50,654 bases of DNA, taken from contig CAYYZY010000035.1 in assembly GCA_964475955.1 (NCBI GenBank), positions 1-50,654 of the forward strand, written 5' to 3'. Shown here one piece after another: positions 25,677 to 33,671 of this stretch. Numbering within the stretch: the stretch's first letter is position 1; the number at the start of each line of letters is the position of its first letter. Source of the DNA: DATKZH01 sp964475955. GTDB lineage: Bacteria; Planctomycetota; Planctomycetia; Pirellulales; Thermoguttaceae. The translations under genes and the position numbers were made by a program. The notes beneath the pieces were generated by a model. That model searched no databases, was not told where the DNA came from, and saw only the letters and a list, made by a program, of their open reading frames with translations.

Positions 25677-26243
25677 TTAGTCCCCCGATTCGCCCCCGCC
25701 GCCGCCCTCGGGCAGTCGGGGGTCGGGCGACGATTCGAGCCACTGGCGGTCGATCATGTCGACGCGCGCCGCCGGCAAGCCTGCCGCATCGAGGTGGGTG
25801 GCCACAACGTTGGGCAACTGCCCCTGCTCGGCGAATTCGATCGCGCACTCCTGGACCGAGGCGATCCGGGCGGCGGTTTCTTCGGGCTTCCGGGAACGGT
25901 GCACGTAGATGGTGCGATGCTGTTTCGGGGCCTGCGTCATGATCCAGTCGACCTTGAGCTTGCCCGCCTCGTTCAGCTCGGCGGTCTCTTCCACGAAATG
26001 GTGGTCCGCCAGGAGGTTCTGACGCCGCCAGCCGTTCTTGACCATCACCACGAAGGGGGCACGCACCGCCACCCGGTCGGCGGGCACAAACGCCTCGGGC
26101 CAGCAGTTGTTCCGTTTCCAGTCGCGTGCCACGTTGTGGCAGAACGTCTGAAACCAGGAGCAACACTGCTGTGCCTCGGCGGGAACCGACCACGCCAAGC
26201 CCGTAAGGACTACCAGACCCACGAGAACACGACGAACCTTCAT
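25677..26243 (-). CDS. Secreted protein of unknown function
   Basis: A 188-residue protein with a signal peptide (VRRVLVGLVVLTGLAWSVPA, cleavage after AEA). The mature N-terminus is rich in Cys and aromatics (QQCCSWFQTFCHNVARDW, then NNCWPEAFVPADRVAVRAPF). After it there is a predicted alpha/beta region containing HHFVEETAELNEAGKLKVDWI and RTIYVHRSRKPEETAARI, which has an OmpA-like feel (a beta strand followed by a helix, with the second strand carrying repeat positions for SVQ) but no certain match. The tail is acidic and Gly-rich. GGAAGG precedes ATG 26243. It lies between tadC and the TPR gene on the same strand, so an envelope part of the Tad apparatus is possible. Confidence 0.65.
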   Translation of the reverse strand: MKVRRVLVGLVVLTGLAWSVPAEAQQCCSWFQTFCHNVARDWKRNNCWPEAFVPADRVAVRAPFVVMVKNGWRRQNLLADHHFVEETAELNEAGKLKVDWIMTQAPKQHRTIYVHRSRKPEETAARIASVQECAIEFAEQGQLPNVVATHLDAAGLPAARVDMIDRQWLESSPDPRLPEGGGGGESGD

Positions 26244-26683
26244 GTCTGTCCTTCCCCCGATCCCCTCACCCGAAATGGGAGGATCGGCCTGCAATCGACG
26301 ACCTTGCCCAAGGGGTGGTGGGTGGCGGCGATCGACCGCGGAGCGGTCTCTCGGTGCCATCCACTTGGGATCAGTATCGGCACGTTGGGCCGAGAACTGC
26401 GGAGAGATCCGCGACGGGCAGCGTTCGGGATCGTCGCCGTGTATGGCCCTGCGCGACGACAGAAGCTCGTCCGGGGGGTCCGTCGCACCCTTTTGGGGCT
26501 ATATGCCAGCCCGGGCTCGAGCAATCGGGCCACTTCCGACCCCCGAGCCACGATCCGGGTTAGCCTTTGTCGGAAGACGGCCGGGGCCGGGCGATCTGTA
26601 GGGATGCGTGCTTGCACGCACGCCGGAAAAGCGCGGTCTGCGCGTGGGTGCAAGCACCCACCCTACGGGGTTTCCGACAAAGC
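26244..26683. other. 440-bp intergenic region after tadC
   Basis: Contains the Family C inverted pair at 26598-26666, close to the tadC stop. The remainder shows no gene. A promoter for the secreted protein gene may lie here; no clear hexamers were found. Confidence 0.5.
26598..26666. repeat. Family C inverted hairpin pair
   Basis: Left half GTAGGGATGCGTGCTTGCAC with a GCGTGC-TT-GCACGC hairpin; right half with a GGGTGC-AA-GCACCC hairpin followed by CCACCCTAC. The outer ends GTAGGG and CCCTAC are complementary. It lies 17 bases beyond the tadC stop. Confidence 0.75.
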
Positions 26684-27679
26684 CTAGCCTCCCCCCCGCA
26701 TCATCGGGAACAGCTCGCGGATCATGGTGATTGCGGCGGGCCCGACCAGGACCACGAAGATCCCGGGAAAGATGAACAGGACCAAGGGAAAGATCAGCTT
26801 GACGGCGGTCTTGGCGGCCCTCTCCTCGGCCAATTGGCGGCGGCGCGTCCTCATGGAGTCGCTCTGCACGCGCAGCGCCTGGGCGATGCTCGAGCCGAAC
26901 TTGTCGGCCTGAATCAACACGCCGGCCAGGCTCCGCAGGTCGGCGACCCCGGTCCGAACGCCCAATTCGTGGAGCACCTCGTTGCGCGTGCGCCCCATCT
27001 GCAACTGGAAGTTCGAGATCGCAAATTCCTCGGCGATCACCCGATAGGTCTTCTTCATCTCCTCGGCCACCTTGCGCATCGCCTGGTCGAGTCCGAGGCC
27101 GGCCTCCACGCAGACGACCATCAGGTCGAGGGCGTCGGGCAGGGCCAGGAAGATGGCCTCCTTGCGGCGTCGGCCGAGGAACCAGACGATCAGGTCGGGC
27201 AGGTAGAAGCCGATCCCCGCCACCCCGATCGACGACAGCAGCGTCTTCTGGCTGATTCCGGCGATGCCGAGGATCGTGCCGGCGCCGATGAACAGGCCTC
27301 CCAGCAGCCCGGCGAACTTCAGCCCAAGGAAGATGCTGCCGGCCGACTCGCTTCGGAATCCGGCGTTGGCCAGCCTCGTCTTGAGCTTGCCGCGTTCCTG
27401 GTCGTTTTTCGGCTCCAGCGGCTTGGCCAGAGCGGGCGTCGCCCTCTCCAGGACCTTGGTCATCCGGTCCTGCTTCTTGAGCGCCGACACGTCGTCGTCG
27501 CGGCGTCGGGCGCGCGGGTTTCTCAACTCGTCGAGGCGTTCGGATGCGCGGGACTTACCGGTGGCCAGGAATTCGAGCATCCACCAGGCCAGGGCGGCGA
27601 ACATCCCGAACATGGCGAACGGGAGAAGGCTCTTGAAGTTGAACAGTTCGGCGGCGGCGAAGATCACGGCTTGGCTCAC
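26684..27679 (-). CDS. tadC: TadC-like type II secretion system F-family protein
   Basis: Inner-membrane platform protein of the Tad/Flp pilus family, 331 residues. It has a membrane helix at the N-terminus, a charged cytoplasmic loop (ERLDELRNPRARRRDD...), then helices around 135-180, and the GspF-type domain (LPDALDLMVVCVEAGLGLDQAMRKVAEE, ELGVRTGVADLRSLAGVLIQ, FGSSIAQALR...MRTRRRQLAEERAAKTAVK) ending in two helices. The start is a GTG at 27679 that overlaps the tadB stop (GTGA), a sign of translational coupling. TadC works with TadB and the TadA ATPase to move pilin subunits. Confidence 0.85.
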   Translation of the reverse strand: MSQAVIFAAAELFNFKSLLPFAMFGMFAALAWWMLEFLATGKSRASERLDELRNPRARRRDDDVSALKKQDRMTKVLERATPALAKPLEPKNDQERGKLKTRLANAGFRSESAGSIFLGLKFAGLLGGLFIGAGTILGIAGISQKTLLSSIGVAGIGFYLPDLIVWFLGRRRKEAIFLALPDALDLMVVCVEAGLGLDQAMRKVAEEMKKTYRVIAEEFAISNFQLQMGRTRNEVLHELGVRTGVADLRSLAGVLIQADKFGSSIAQALRVQSDSMRTRRRQLAEERAAKTAVKLIFPLVLFIFPGIFVVLVGPAAITMIRELFPMMRGGG

Positions 27680-28647
27680 ACCTTGATGTTGACGATCTTC
27701 CGAATCACCAACGCCCCCACCACTTGCAGGAAAATGCCGACGGCGAGCATCTTCTTGCCCAAGGGGTCGGTGAACAGGAGCATGATGTACGACGGGTTGA
27801 GGTAGTAGACGGTGACGAACAGCAGCACGGGCAAGGCCATCAGCACGATACCCGAGAGACGGCCTTCGCCGGTCAATGCCTGAACCTGACCCCAGATCTG
27901 GAACCGCTGGCGGATGAGGCTGCCGATCTTGTCGAGGATCTCGGCCAGGTCGCCGCCGGTCGTGCGCTGGAGGATTATGGCGGTCACGAAGAACTTGAGG
28001 TCGAGGTTCGGAATCCGTTCGGTCATCTCGTTCAGCGACTCCTCCAGAGGAATGCCGAGATTCTGCTCCTCGAACACCCGGCCAAACTCCTTGCCGAGCG
28101 GTGGGCCCATTTCCCCGGCGGCCATGTTGAACCCGGCGGCCAGGCTCTGCCCCGCTCGCAGCGCCCGGGCGAGCATCTCCAACGCGTCGGGCAGTTGCAC
28201 GGCGAAGGCCTTCAGGCGACGCTTGCGGCGCCACAGGAGCCAGAGAAACGGTAACGCCGAAGCGAACAGCCCCATAACGGGGAGGAGGGCGAGGGGGAGC
28301 CCCGTGGCCGCCCCCAGGCCGGCCCCGGCAAGGGCCATGACCCCACAGATCATGGCCAAGCGGGGTACGGTCAGCGACGTATCGGCCTGCTGGAACAAGC
28401 GACGCACGTTGCCGAAGCGGCTGATCCAGCTCTCAACCAGCCCGGGCATGGAGTCGAGCGGCTGGGCCAGCACGCTCTCCTGTTTCATCAGGCCCTCTTT
28501 GGCCGCGGCGGGAGTGTTCGTGCCGGTGAGCAGATCGAGCCGATCCTCGACCTTGCTCGAAGGGCCTCCGCGCAGAACGAGCGCCACTCCGCCGACCAGG
28601 GCGGCGACCCCGACAAACGCGGCAATTCCAATGATCAAAGGGCTCAT
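27676..28647 (-). CDS. tadB: TadB-like type II secretion system F-family protein
   Basis: A 323-residue inner-membrane protein. N-terminal helix (about 5-25), two helices at about 95-140, then the GspF-type domain with QLPDALEMLARALRAGQSLAAGFN, GPPLGKEFGRVFEEQNLGIPLEESL and TTGGDLAEILDKIGSLIRQR, and two final helices. It pairs with TadC as the membrane platform for the TadA ATPase. It starts 9 bases after tadA and overlaps tadC by 4 bases, so the three form one operon. ATG 28647. Confidence 0.87.
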   Translation of the reverse strand: MSPLIIGIAAFVGVAALVGGVALVLRGGPSSKVEDRLDLLTGTNTPAAAKEGLMKQESVLAQPLDSMPGLVESWISRFGNVRRLFQQADTSLTVPRLAMICGVMALAGAGLGAATGLPLALLPVMGLFASALPFLWLLWRRKRRLKAFAVQLPDALEMLARALRAGQSLAAGFNMAAGEMGPPLGKEFGRVFEEQNLGIPLEESLNEMTERIPNLDLKFFVTAIILQRTTGGDLAEILDKIGSLIRQRFQIWGQVQALTGEGRLSGIVLMALPVLLFVTVYYLNPSYIMLLFTDPLGKKMLAVGIFLQVVGALVIRKIVNIKV

Positions 28648-28656
28648 GGTCGTAGG

Positions 28657-29976
28657 CTAGTCCTGCATCATCACGCGTTGACGAAAAGCACTGGACGGCA
28701 AACGCACGCCCGCTGCCTCGAGTCGAGGCATGAACGTGGGCCGAATCCCGTGGGCGATGAACCGGCCGTACGCGCGGCCGCTTTCGTCCATCCCGTCTTG
28801 CTCGAACGTATAGATGTCCTGCATTACGATCGTCTCTTGCTCCATGCCCACCACCTCCGTGATGTGCGTGATCTTGCGCGGGCCGCCCTGGAGACGGTTG
28901 GACTGAACGATCAGGTCGACCGCGCTGGCGATCTGGGTTCGCATGGCCTTCAGTGGCAGCTCGAACCCGGCCATCATGATCATCGTTTCCATCCGGGCCA
29001 CCGCGTCGCGCGGGGCGTTGGCGTGCAGGGTGGTCATCGACCCTTCGTGGCCGGTGTTCATTGCCTGGAGCATGTCGAGGGTCTCGGCGCCGCGGCACTC
29101 GCCGATGATGATCCGTTCGGGTCGCATGCGCAAGGCGTTGCGGACCAGGTCGGTGGCGGTCATTGCGCCCTTGCCCTCGATGTTGGGGGGGCGGGTCTCC
29201 AGGCGCACGACGTGGTCTTGCTGGAGTTGCAGCTCGGCCGCGTCCTCAATGGTCACGATGCGGTCGGTGTTGGGAATGAAGCTGGAGAGCGTGTTCAGAA
29301 GCGTCGTCTTTCCCGAGCCCGTGCCCCCGGAGATCACGACGTTCAGCCGCGCCTTGATCGCGCCCTCCAGGAGCATCACCATCTCCGGCGTGAAGGCCTT
29401 GAAGTTGAGCAGGTCTTCCAGCTTCAGCGGGTTGGCGCCGAAACGGCGGATCGACACGCAGGCGCCGTCCAAGGCCAACGGCGGAATGATGGCGTTGAAG
29501 CGGGAGCCGTCGGCCATTCGGGCGTCGACCATCGGGCAGGTTTCGTCGACGCGCCGGCCCACCTTCGAGATGATCCGATCGATGATCTGGAGCAGGTGCT
29601 CGTTGTTGCGGAAGCCGACGGTCGTCTTCTCCATCTTTCCGCGACGCTCGACGTAGATGTTCTTCGGCCCGTTGATCAGGATGTCGCTGATCGTCGGGTC
29701 CTTGAGCAGCACTTCCAGCGGGCCCAGGCCGAACGTCTCGTCGAGGACCTCGTCGATCAACCGCTCCCGTTCCTGGCGGTTCAGCAGCGTGTCTTCCGTG
29801 TCGCAAAGGTGTTCGACGACCAGGCGAATCTCGCGCCGAAGGACGTCGCCTTCCAGATCGCCCACCTTCGACAGGTCGAGTTTGTCGACCAGCTTGGTGT
29901 GGATTCGCTGCTTCAGTTGCTCGAAGTTGCCTTCCTTCGACTCGGCACTGCGCAACGTGGTGCTTCCGGTTCTCAT
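28657..29976 (-). CDS. tadA: TadA/CpaF secretion ATPase
   Basis: Hexameric ATPase of the type II/IV secretion superfamily that powers Tad pilus assembly. The 439-residue product has an N-terminal helical domain, DEVLDETFGLGPLEVLL and DILINGPKNIYVERRGK typical of CpaF, the Walker A GGTGSGKTTLLN, the Walker B-like region RPERIIIGECRGAE, and the histidine box TGHEGSMTTLHANAPRDA. I start at ATG 29976 because the longer frame runs back into the MITE-like repeat at 30043-30166. tadB and tadC follow. No pilin, prepilin peptidase, CpaB, RcpA secretin or CpaE gene is in the window, so the locus is partial here. Confidence 0.92.
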   Translation of the reverse strand: MRTGSTTLRSAESKEGNFEQLKQRIHTKLVDKLDLSKVGDLEGDVLRREIRLVVEHLCDTEDTLLNRQERERLIDEVLDETFGLGPLEVLLKDPTISDILINGPKNIYVERRGKMEKTTVGFRNNEHLLQIIDRIISKVGRRVDETCPMVDARMADGSRFNAIIPPLALDGACVSIRRFGANPLKLEDLLNFKAFTPEMVMLLEGAIKARLNVVISGGTGSGKTTLLNTLSSFIPNTDRIVTIEDAAELQLQQDHVVRLETRPPNIEGKGAMTATDLVRNALRMRPERIIIGECRGAETLDMLQAMNTGHEGSMTTLHANAPRDAVARMETMIMMAGFELPLKAMRTQIASAVDLIVQSNRLQGGPRKITHITEVVGMEQETIVMQDIYTFEQDGMDESGRAYGRFIAHGIRPTFMPRLEAAGVRLPSSAFRQRVMMQD

Positions 29977-30042
29977 CAAATGCCTGCACTCCGCTACAAG
30001 CTCAAGATTCCGAGGGGCCGTTCCGCTTCCGACGCGCCCTAA

Positions 30043-30166
30043 TACGACAGCCCAGGTTCGACTCCGATACGCGATTCGGCAGCCTGGAGCGGTCTCGAGA
30101 TCTCCCAAAGTGATGACGCGTTTTGCCCCGCTTCACGTCGAAGTCGGCCGTCGGTCGATCTTGCGC
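30043..30166. mobile_element. MITE-like repeat, older copy
   Basis: A 124-bp match, without gaps, to 38012-38135; by eye roughly 85% identical. It begins TACGACAGCCCAGGTTCGAC and ends with GGCCGTCGGTCGATCTTGCG plus C. The right terminal repeat seen in the other copy is lost. CTAA is found on both sides (30039-30042 and 30169-30172), which may be a target duplication. No coding capacity. Confidence 0.75.
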
Positions 30167-30451
30167 CGCTAAGGGGATAGGCTCCGACGCGGCCTCGCCG
30201 AGTGCACCCCTCGTAAACATAGCTTACGGGTCGGCCAAGCGCGGAACGCTTTGCCAGAGCCGACGCCCGAATGGTTTGGGCCGAACGCAACGATCGCACC
30301 GATGGTGCGGCCGGCCGGACCGACGGGCGCAAACCCTCGCCCAAAGGCCGCCGCAAACGCCTCGCCGCGCGACGGAAGACGAACCGCGAAACACGCCCGA
30401 CGCGCAGCCGCCGGCCGCAACCGCCGACTGGTGCGATTTGCGTCGGCCCCC

Positions 30452-30457
30452 TATAAT
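30452..30457 (+). promoter_or_regulatory. Probable -10 element of the GNAT gene
   Basis: A perfect TATAAT 45 bases upstream of the ATG at 30502, in a very GC-rich setting. The -35 region is poor (TGGTGC at the usual distance). Confidence 0.45.
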
Positions 30458-30501
30458 TCGCCGAATTGCCCGCTTGCGGTCTCAGGCCCTTCCCGCCCGC
30501 A

Positions 30502-31458
30502 ATGTCGACCTATCGCACGTTCCGTAACGCCGACCCGCCGATCGTGGTGGACTTGTGGCGGAGTCGCGCCGCGGAGCCGGGCCTGGCGCAGCCGGTCTCG
30601 ATCGACCTGTTCGAGCAGTCGGTGTTCGGCAAGCTCTACTTCGATCCTGAGGGGATGATCCTGGGCTTCGACGGTGATCGGCCGGCCGGTTTCGCGCACG
30701 CCGCGTTCGGCCCCAACGCCGCGCGCGACGGCGTCGATCGCCGGCAAGGCGTGATCTGCCTGGTGGTCGTGCGGCCCGACGCCCGCGAGGACGAGTTCGC
30801 CCGCGGCCTGCTCGAGCGATGCGAAGCCTACCTCCGAGGCCGAGGCGCCGCGGTGCTGTTCGGCGGGGCGGCCCCGCCGCGCGATCCCTTCTACCTCGGC
30901 CTCTACGGCCGCAGCGAGCCGCCCGGCGTGCTCGCCTGCGATGAGCTGGGCCAGCGCCTCTTCCCATCGCACGGCTACTCGCAGACCGACCGCACGCTGA
31001 TGTTCCGCTGCCTTCTGGATCGGTTCCGTGTCCCGGTGGACCGGCGCCACGTGCAGTTGCGCCGGCGCACGAGCGTCGAGATGAAGCCCGACCCGCCCGC
31101 CCGAAGCTGGTGGGAGGCCTCGATCACCGCCGAGTTCGACCTCACGCGGTTCCAGGTGACCGAACGGGGGAAGGACGCCGTGCTGGCCTCGGCCACGTTC
31201 CGCGGCATGCAGCCGACGATCGAAGCCGAGAACGCATGGGCCATCGGAATGCTGGACGTCGACGTCGACCCGGGCCATCGGGGCCGCGGGCTGGCCTCGT
31301 TCCTCGTGTCGGAATCGTTCCGCCAGTTGGCCCGGCAGGGAGTCACGGTCGTCGAGACCCAAACCGGCCGGTCGAACCCGGGCGGAGTGGCCCTATGCCA
31401 CAAGCTCGGCATGAGCCAGGTCGCCGAGGGAAGCGTGTTCCGCAAAGAGGTCGAATGA
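30502..31458 (+). CDS. Tandem GNAT-family acetyltransferase
   Basis: A 318-residue protein that looks like two GNAT folds in series. The N-terminal half (about 40-165) has a GNAT-like strand pattern (GVICLVVVRPDAREDEFARGLLERCEAYLRGRG) with a weakened acetyl-CoA loop. The C-terminal half (about 200-318) has a good one: IGMLDVDVDPGHRGRGLASFLV, with the R-G-x-G-L-A loop that binds the CoA pyrophosphate, and later TQTGRSNPGGVALCHKLGM. The N-terminal half probably serves structure or substrate binding. The substrate is unknown. ATG 30502 was chosen as the first methionine close to the TATAAT. It converges with the lpxL-like gene. Confidence 0.82.
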   Translation: MSTYRTFRNADPPIVVDLWRSRAAEPGLAQPVSIDLFEQSVFGKLYFDPEGMILGFDGDRPAGFAHAAFGPNAARDGVDRRQGVICLVVVRPDAREDEFARGLLERCEAYLRGRGAAVLFGGAAPPRDPFYLGLYGRSEPPGVLACDELGQRLFPSHGYSQTDRTLMFRCLLDRFRVPVDRRHVQLRRRTSVEMKPDPPARSWWEASITAEFDLTRFQVTERGKDAVLASATFRGMQPTIEAENAWAIGMLDVDVDPGHRGRGLASFLVSESFRQLARQGVTVVETQTGRSNPGGVALCHKLGMSQVAEGSVFRKEVE

Positions 31459-31502
31459 CCGCCTCGGGATGCGACCGAGAAGACCGTGGGAAGAGACCGT
31501 GG

Positions 31503-31579
31503 GGCACGTTTCCAACGTGCCGGGCGGGAAGGCTGAAGCGGACGACTCCAGGCACGTCCAGGCACGTTGGAAACGTGCC
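31503..31579. repeat. Family A inverted hairpin pair
   Basis: Hairpin 31503-31521 (TCC loop) and 31561-31579 (GGA loop), 39 bases apart, with GTGGGG outside on the left and CCCCAC on the right. It lies between two convergent genes. Confidence 0.88.
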
Positions 31580-31647
31580 CCACGTGCTTCCATTTTCGCT
31601 GTTCAGCCGTGTCGCGGAGGGTGGCTGCGGTCGAGCGCTGCGCGCCC

Positions 31648-32685
31648 TCAGGCGGCCTGCTTGCGGCGGCGCTGGCGGCGCGAGGGACGCTCCTTCCAGC
31701 GGCGGTGGATCCACCAGTACTGCTCGGGGCTCTGCCGGATCGCCCGTTCCAACTCGCGCGTGTACCACTGCGTCAACTGGAAGACGCTGGCCACCTCCTC
31801 GCCGGCCTCGCGCGGGTCGGCAATCGCCGTGGTGGCCATTTCGAACTGAAGCGGGCGGTCCAATCGCCGAACGCAGCAAACGGCCATCGGCGCATCGTGC
31901 TGAAGCGCCAGAAGCGCAATCGCCTTGTAGGTCGAGGCGGGACGTCCGAAGAACTCGACCCAGCAGTCCTTCGAGCCGGCCGCCTGGTCGGCGAGGAAGG
32001 CCATCGTGCCGCCCGAGGCCAACACCTCCAGGATCTGGTCGTAACCGCCCTTCTTGGGAATGATGCGCTGCCCGGTCATCCCGCGGAAGCGGTTCACGTA
32101 GCGGTTCAGGTAGGGGTTGTCGAGCGGCCGGGCAACGGAATAGCTGGGGAAGCCGAGGATCCCCAGCAGGAATCCGCCCACCTCGAAGTTGCCGAAGTGC
32201 GCGGTGATGACGATCATGGGCCGGTCGGTCAGCAAGTTGCGCACCAGGTCCTCCACGCCGTTTAGGCGCACGTACCGGCGCCAGTTGGTCTGGTGGATCT
32301 TGCGGGAAACGTGGGCGACCTCCATCACCAGCAGGAACAGGTGCTCCCACATGCGCGTGGCCAGGCGCCGGCGCTCGGAGGGCGACATCTCCGGGAAGGC
32401 GTGGCGCAGGTTCTCGTCGACCAGCTTGGCGCGCACGCGCAACACGTCGGCGAACAGCCACGCCAGGCGCTTCGCCAGGACCTGGCCCGTCTCGATCCGC
32501 ATCGCCTGGACGACGCAGATCAGCATCCGGACCACCACGTAGACCAGGTAGTCGGCCATCCGCCGCACGAGACGCTCCCTCCATGGAAAACGGTGCCAAG
32601 AAGCCGCGCGGAGCATTCTCCCAAGAAGCCCCGCGCCGGCCAATACCGGTTTGGCGCCGGTGAGCCGCGGGAGGCGGGCCCTCAC
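31648..32685 (-). CDS. LpxL/HtrB-family lysophospholipid acyltransferase
   Basis: Membrane-bound acyltransferase of the lipid A late-acylation family, 345 residues. It has a hydrophobic N-terminal anchor (about 44-60), the catalytic HX4E motif TAHFGNFE (H163, E168), and the later motif FLADQAAGSKDCWVEFFGRPASTYKA and PIPKK-type context (QRIIPKKGGYDQIL), followed by YWWIHRRWKERP, a family hallmark. It likely acylates a lipid A precursor or a related glycolipid. The GTG start at 32685 overlaps the stop of the protease gene by four bases (GTGA). A methionine at residue 43 is an alternative start. The tail is very basic. Confidence 0.87.
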   Translation of the reverse strand: MRARLPRLTGAKPVLAGAGLLGRMLRAASWHRFPWRERLVRRMADYLVYVVVRMLICVVQAMRIETGQVLAKRLAWLFADVLRVRAKLVDENLRHAFPEMSPSERRRLATRMWEHLFLLVMEVAHVSRKIHQTNWRRYVRLNGVEDLVRNLLTDRPMIVITAHFGNFEVGGFLLGILGFPSYSVARPLDNPYLNRYVNRFRGMTGQRIIPKKGGYDQILEVLASGGTMAFLADQAAGSKDCWVEFFGRPASTYKAIALLALQHDAPMAVCCVRRLDRPLQFEMATTAIADPREAGEEVASVFQLTQWYTRELERAIRQSPEQYWWIHRRWKERPSRRQRRRKQAA

Positions 32686-33428
32686 CAGGCCGCTTCCAGC
32701 TCGATGTCGACCTCAGTGCGGAGGATCTCCCGCTTCCAGCCGGGCTCGTGGACCGGCCACGCCTGGACGGGCCGGAGTCCCTCGCTCGATCGGTGGGGGG
32801 AGCCCTGCGTATGAGCGGCCCGCCAGCAGTCCATCTCCCCCGAAGAAGGGGGCGGCACCCGCCAGGGCAGGTTGCCCCGCCGGAAATGGAGCCGGCCGTG
32901 GTCGAAGATCGTGACGATCACCGGCGGCTGGAGATCGAGCATGCGCCGCGCGATCAGTTCGTGGCTCGCCGTCGTGTAGCGAGCCTTGAGTTCGAGCAGG
33001 TCCCACGCACAGGTGGTGGCGTCGGCGGCAAACCACGCGCCCGGCAGCAGCAGTCGCGAGGCCAAGTGGGTCGCCATCTCCTCCCGTACGTTGGCCGGCG
33101 CTTCGCGCGGGTCGACCGAGAGGCGCACGAACACCCGATCGGCCACGTGTTCGCCGATCTCGTGGGCCACGGCCCAGTGGCGCCGCTCGGTACGGGGCTC
33201 GGGGCGCAACAGGATCGTCGGACGCGGTTGGCGGGCTCCCGTTCCGCGGAGCCGCACGTAGCGGGCGCGGCCGTGCTGGCGGTCGTCCCAGGCGACCGTC
33301 ATCCCCAGCCGCCTGGCGATCGCGACGGCGTCGACCGGAGGCCCCTCGACCCCCGTCTCGCTGAGCACCTCCTCGGCCACGGCGTCCAACGACGCGGAAA
33401 GCTCCTCCCTGGTGATCTCGGGAAGCAT
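32682..33428 (-). CDS. ImmA/IrrE-type metallopeptidase-like protein
   Basis: A 248-residue protein of the ImmA/IrrE (COG2856-like) group. The layout is the usual one: N-terminal VDAVAIARRLGMTVAWDDR, a strand pair, then the zinc site WAVAHEIGEHVADRVF at about 85-100, helices with MATHLASRLLLPGAWF, and a C-terminal mixed domain. The motif is HEIGEH, one residue longer than HExxH; the second histidine may still bind metal, or E93 may take part. ImmA-like proteases cut phage-type repressors, while IrrE acts in DNA damage response; no repressor gene is adjacent here. ATG 33428 has AGGGGG upstream. Its stop overlaps the lpxL-like start, an odd pairing with a lipid enzyme. Confidence 0.75.
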   Translation of the reverse strand: MLPEITREELSASLDAVAEEVLSETGVEGPPVDAVAIARRLGMTVAWDDRQHGRARYVRLRGTGARQPRPTILLRPEPRTERRHWAVAHEIGEHVADRVFVRLSVDPREAPANVREEMATHLASRLLLPGAWFAADATTCAWDLLELKARYTTASHELIARRMLDLQPPVIVTIFDHGRLHFRRGNLPWRVPPPSSGEMDCWRAAHTQGSPHRSSEGLRPVQAWPVHEPGWKREILRTEVDIELEAAW

Positions 33429-33671
33429 GACAGGCGCCCCCTGGGTTGGCCGCCGACCGCCACAGGTCGGCTGCACGCAGGTCGTTCCCATTGCGATGAG
33501 TGTACGTTTGTACAGGATAGCGCACGCAAGCAGACGACGCAAGCCGCCCGATTGGCCACTTACCGCCCGTGGCCGAATCGGCTAGGATTGCCGCATGGGA
33601 CGCTTGCCGTCCCCACGCCCGACGCTCCTCGACGACGGCCCGCCCTCGGCCCCGAATGCGGGATTGGCCCC

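Larger units (their letters stand above)
29977..30501. other. 525-bp divergent intergenic region
   Basis: Between tadA (minus) and the GNAT gene (plus). It contains the MITE-like copy at 30043-30166 and the TATAAT at 30452-30457. The section from 30180 to 30440 is GC-rich without a recognised element. Confidence 0.5.

Noticed and set aside
25378..26193. A 271-residue frame on the minus strand
   Set aside because: It overlaps the secreted protein gene in another frame, is Arg-rich and has no signal peptide or start signal.
30040..30110. Possible tRNA because of an AGGTTCGACTCCGA segment like a T-loop
   Set aside because: No acceptor stem, anticodon arm or CCA could be built, and the same sequence at 38020 lies inside a MITE-like element.
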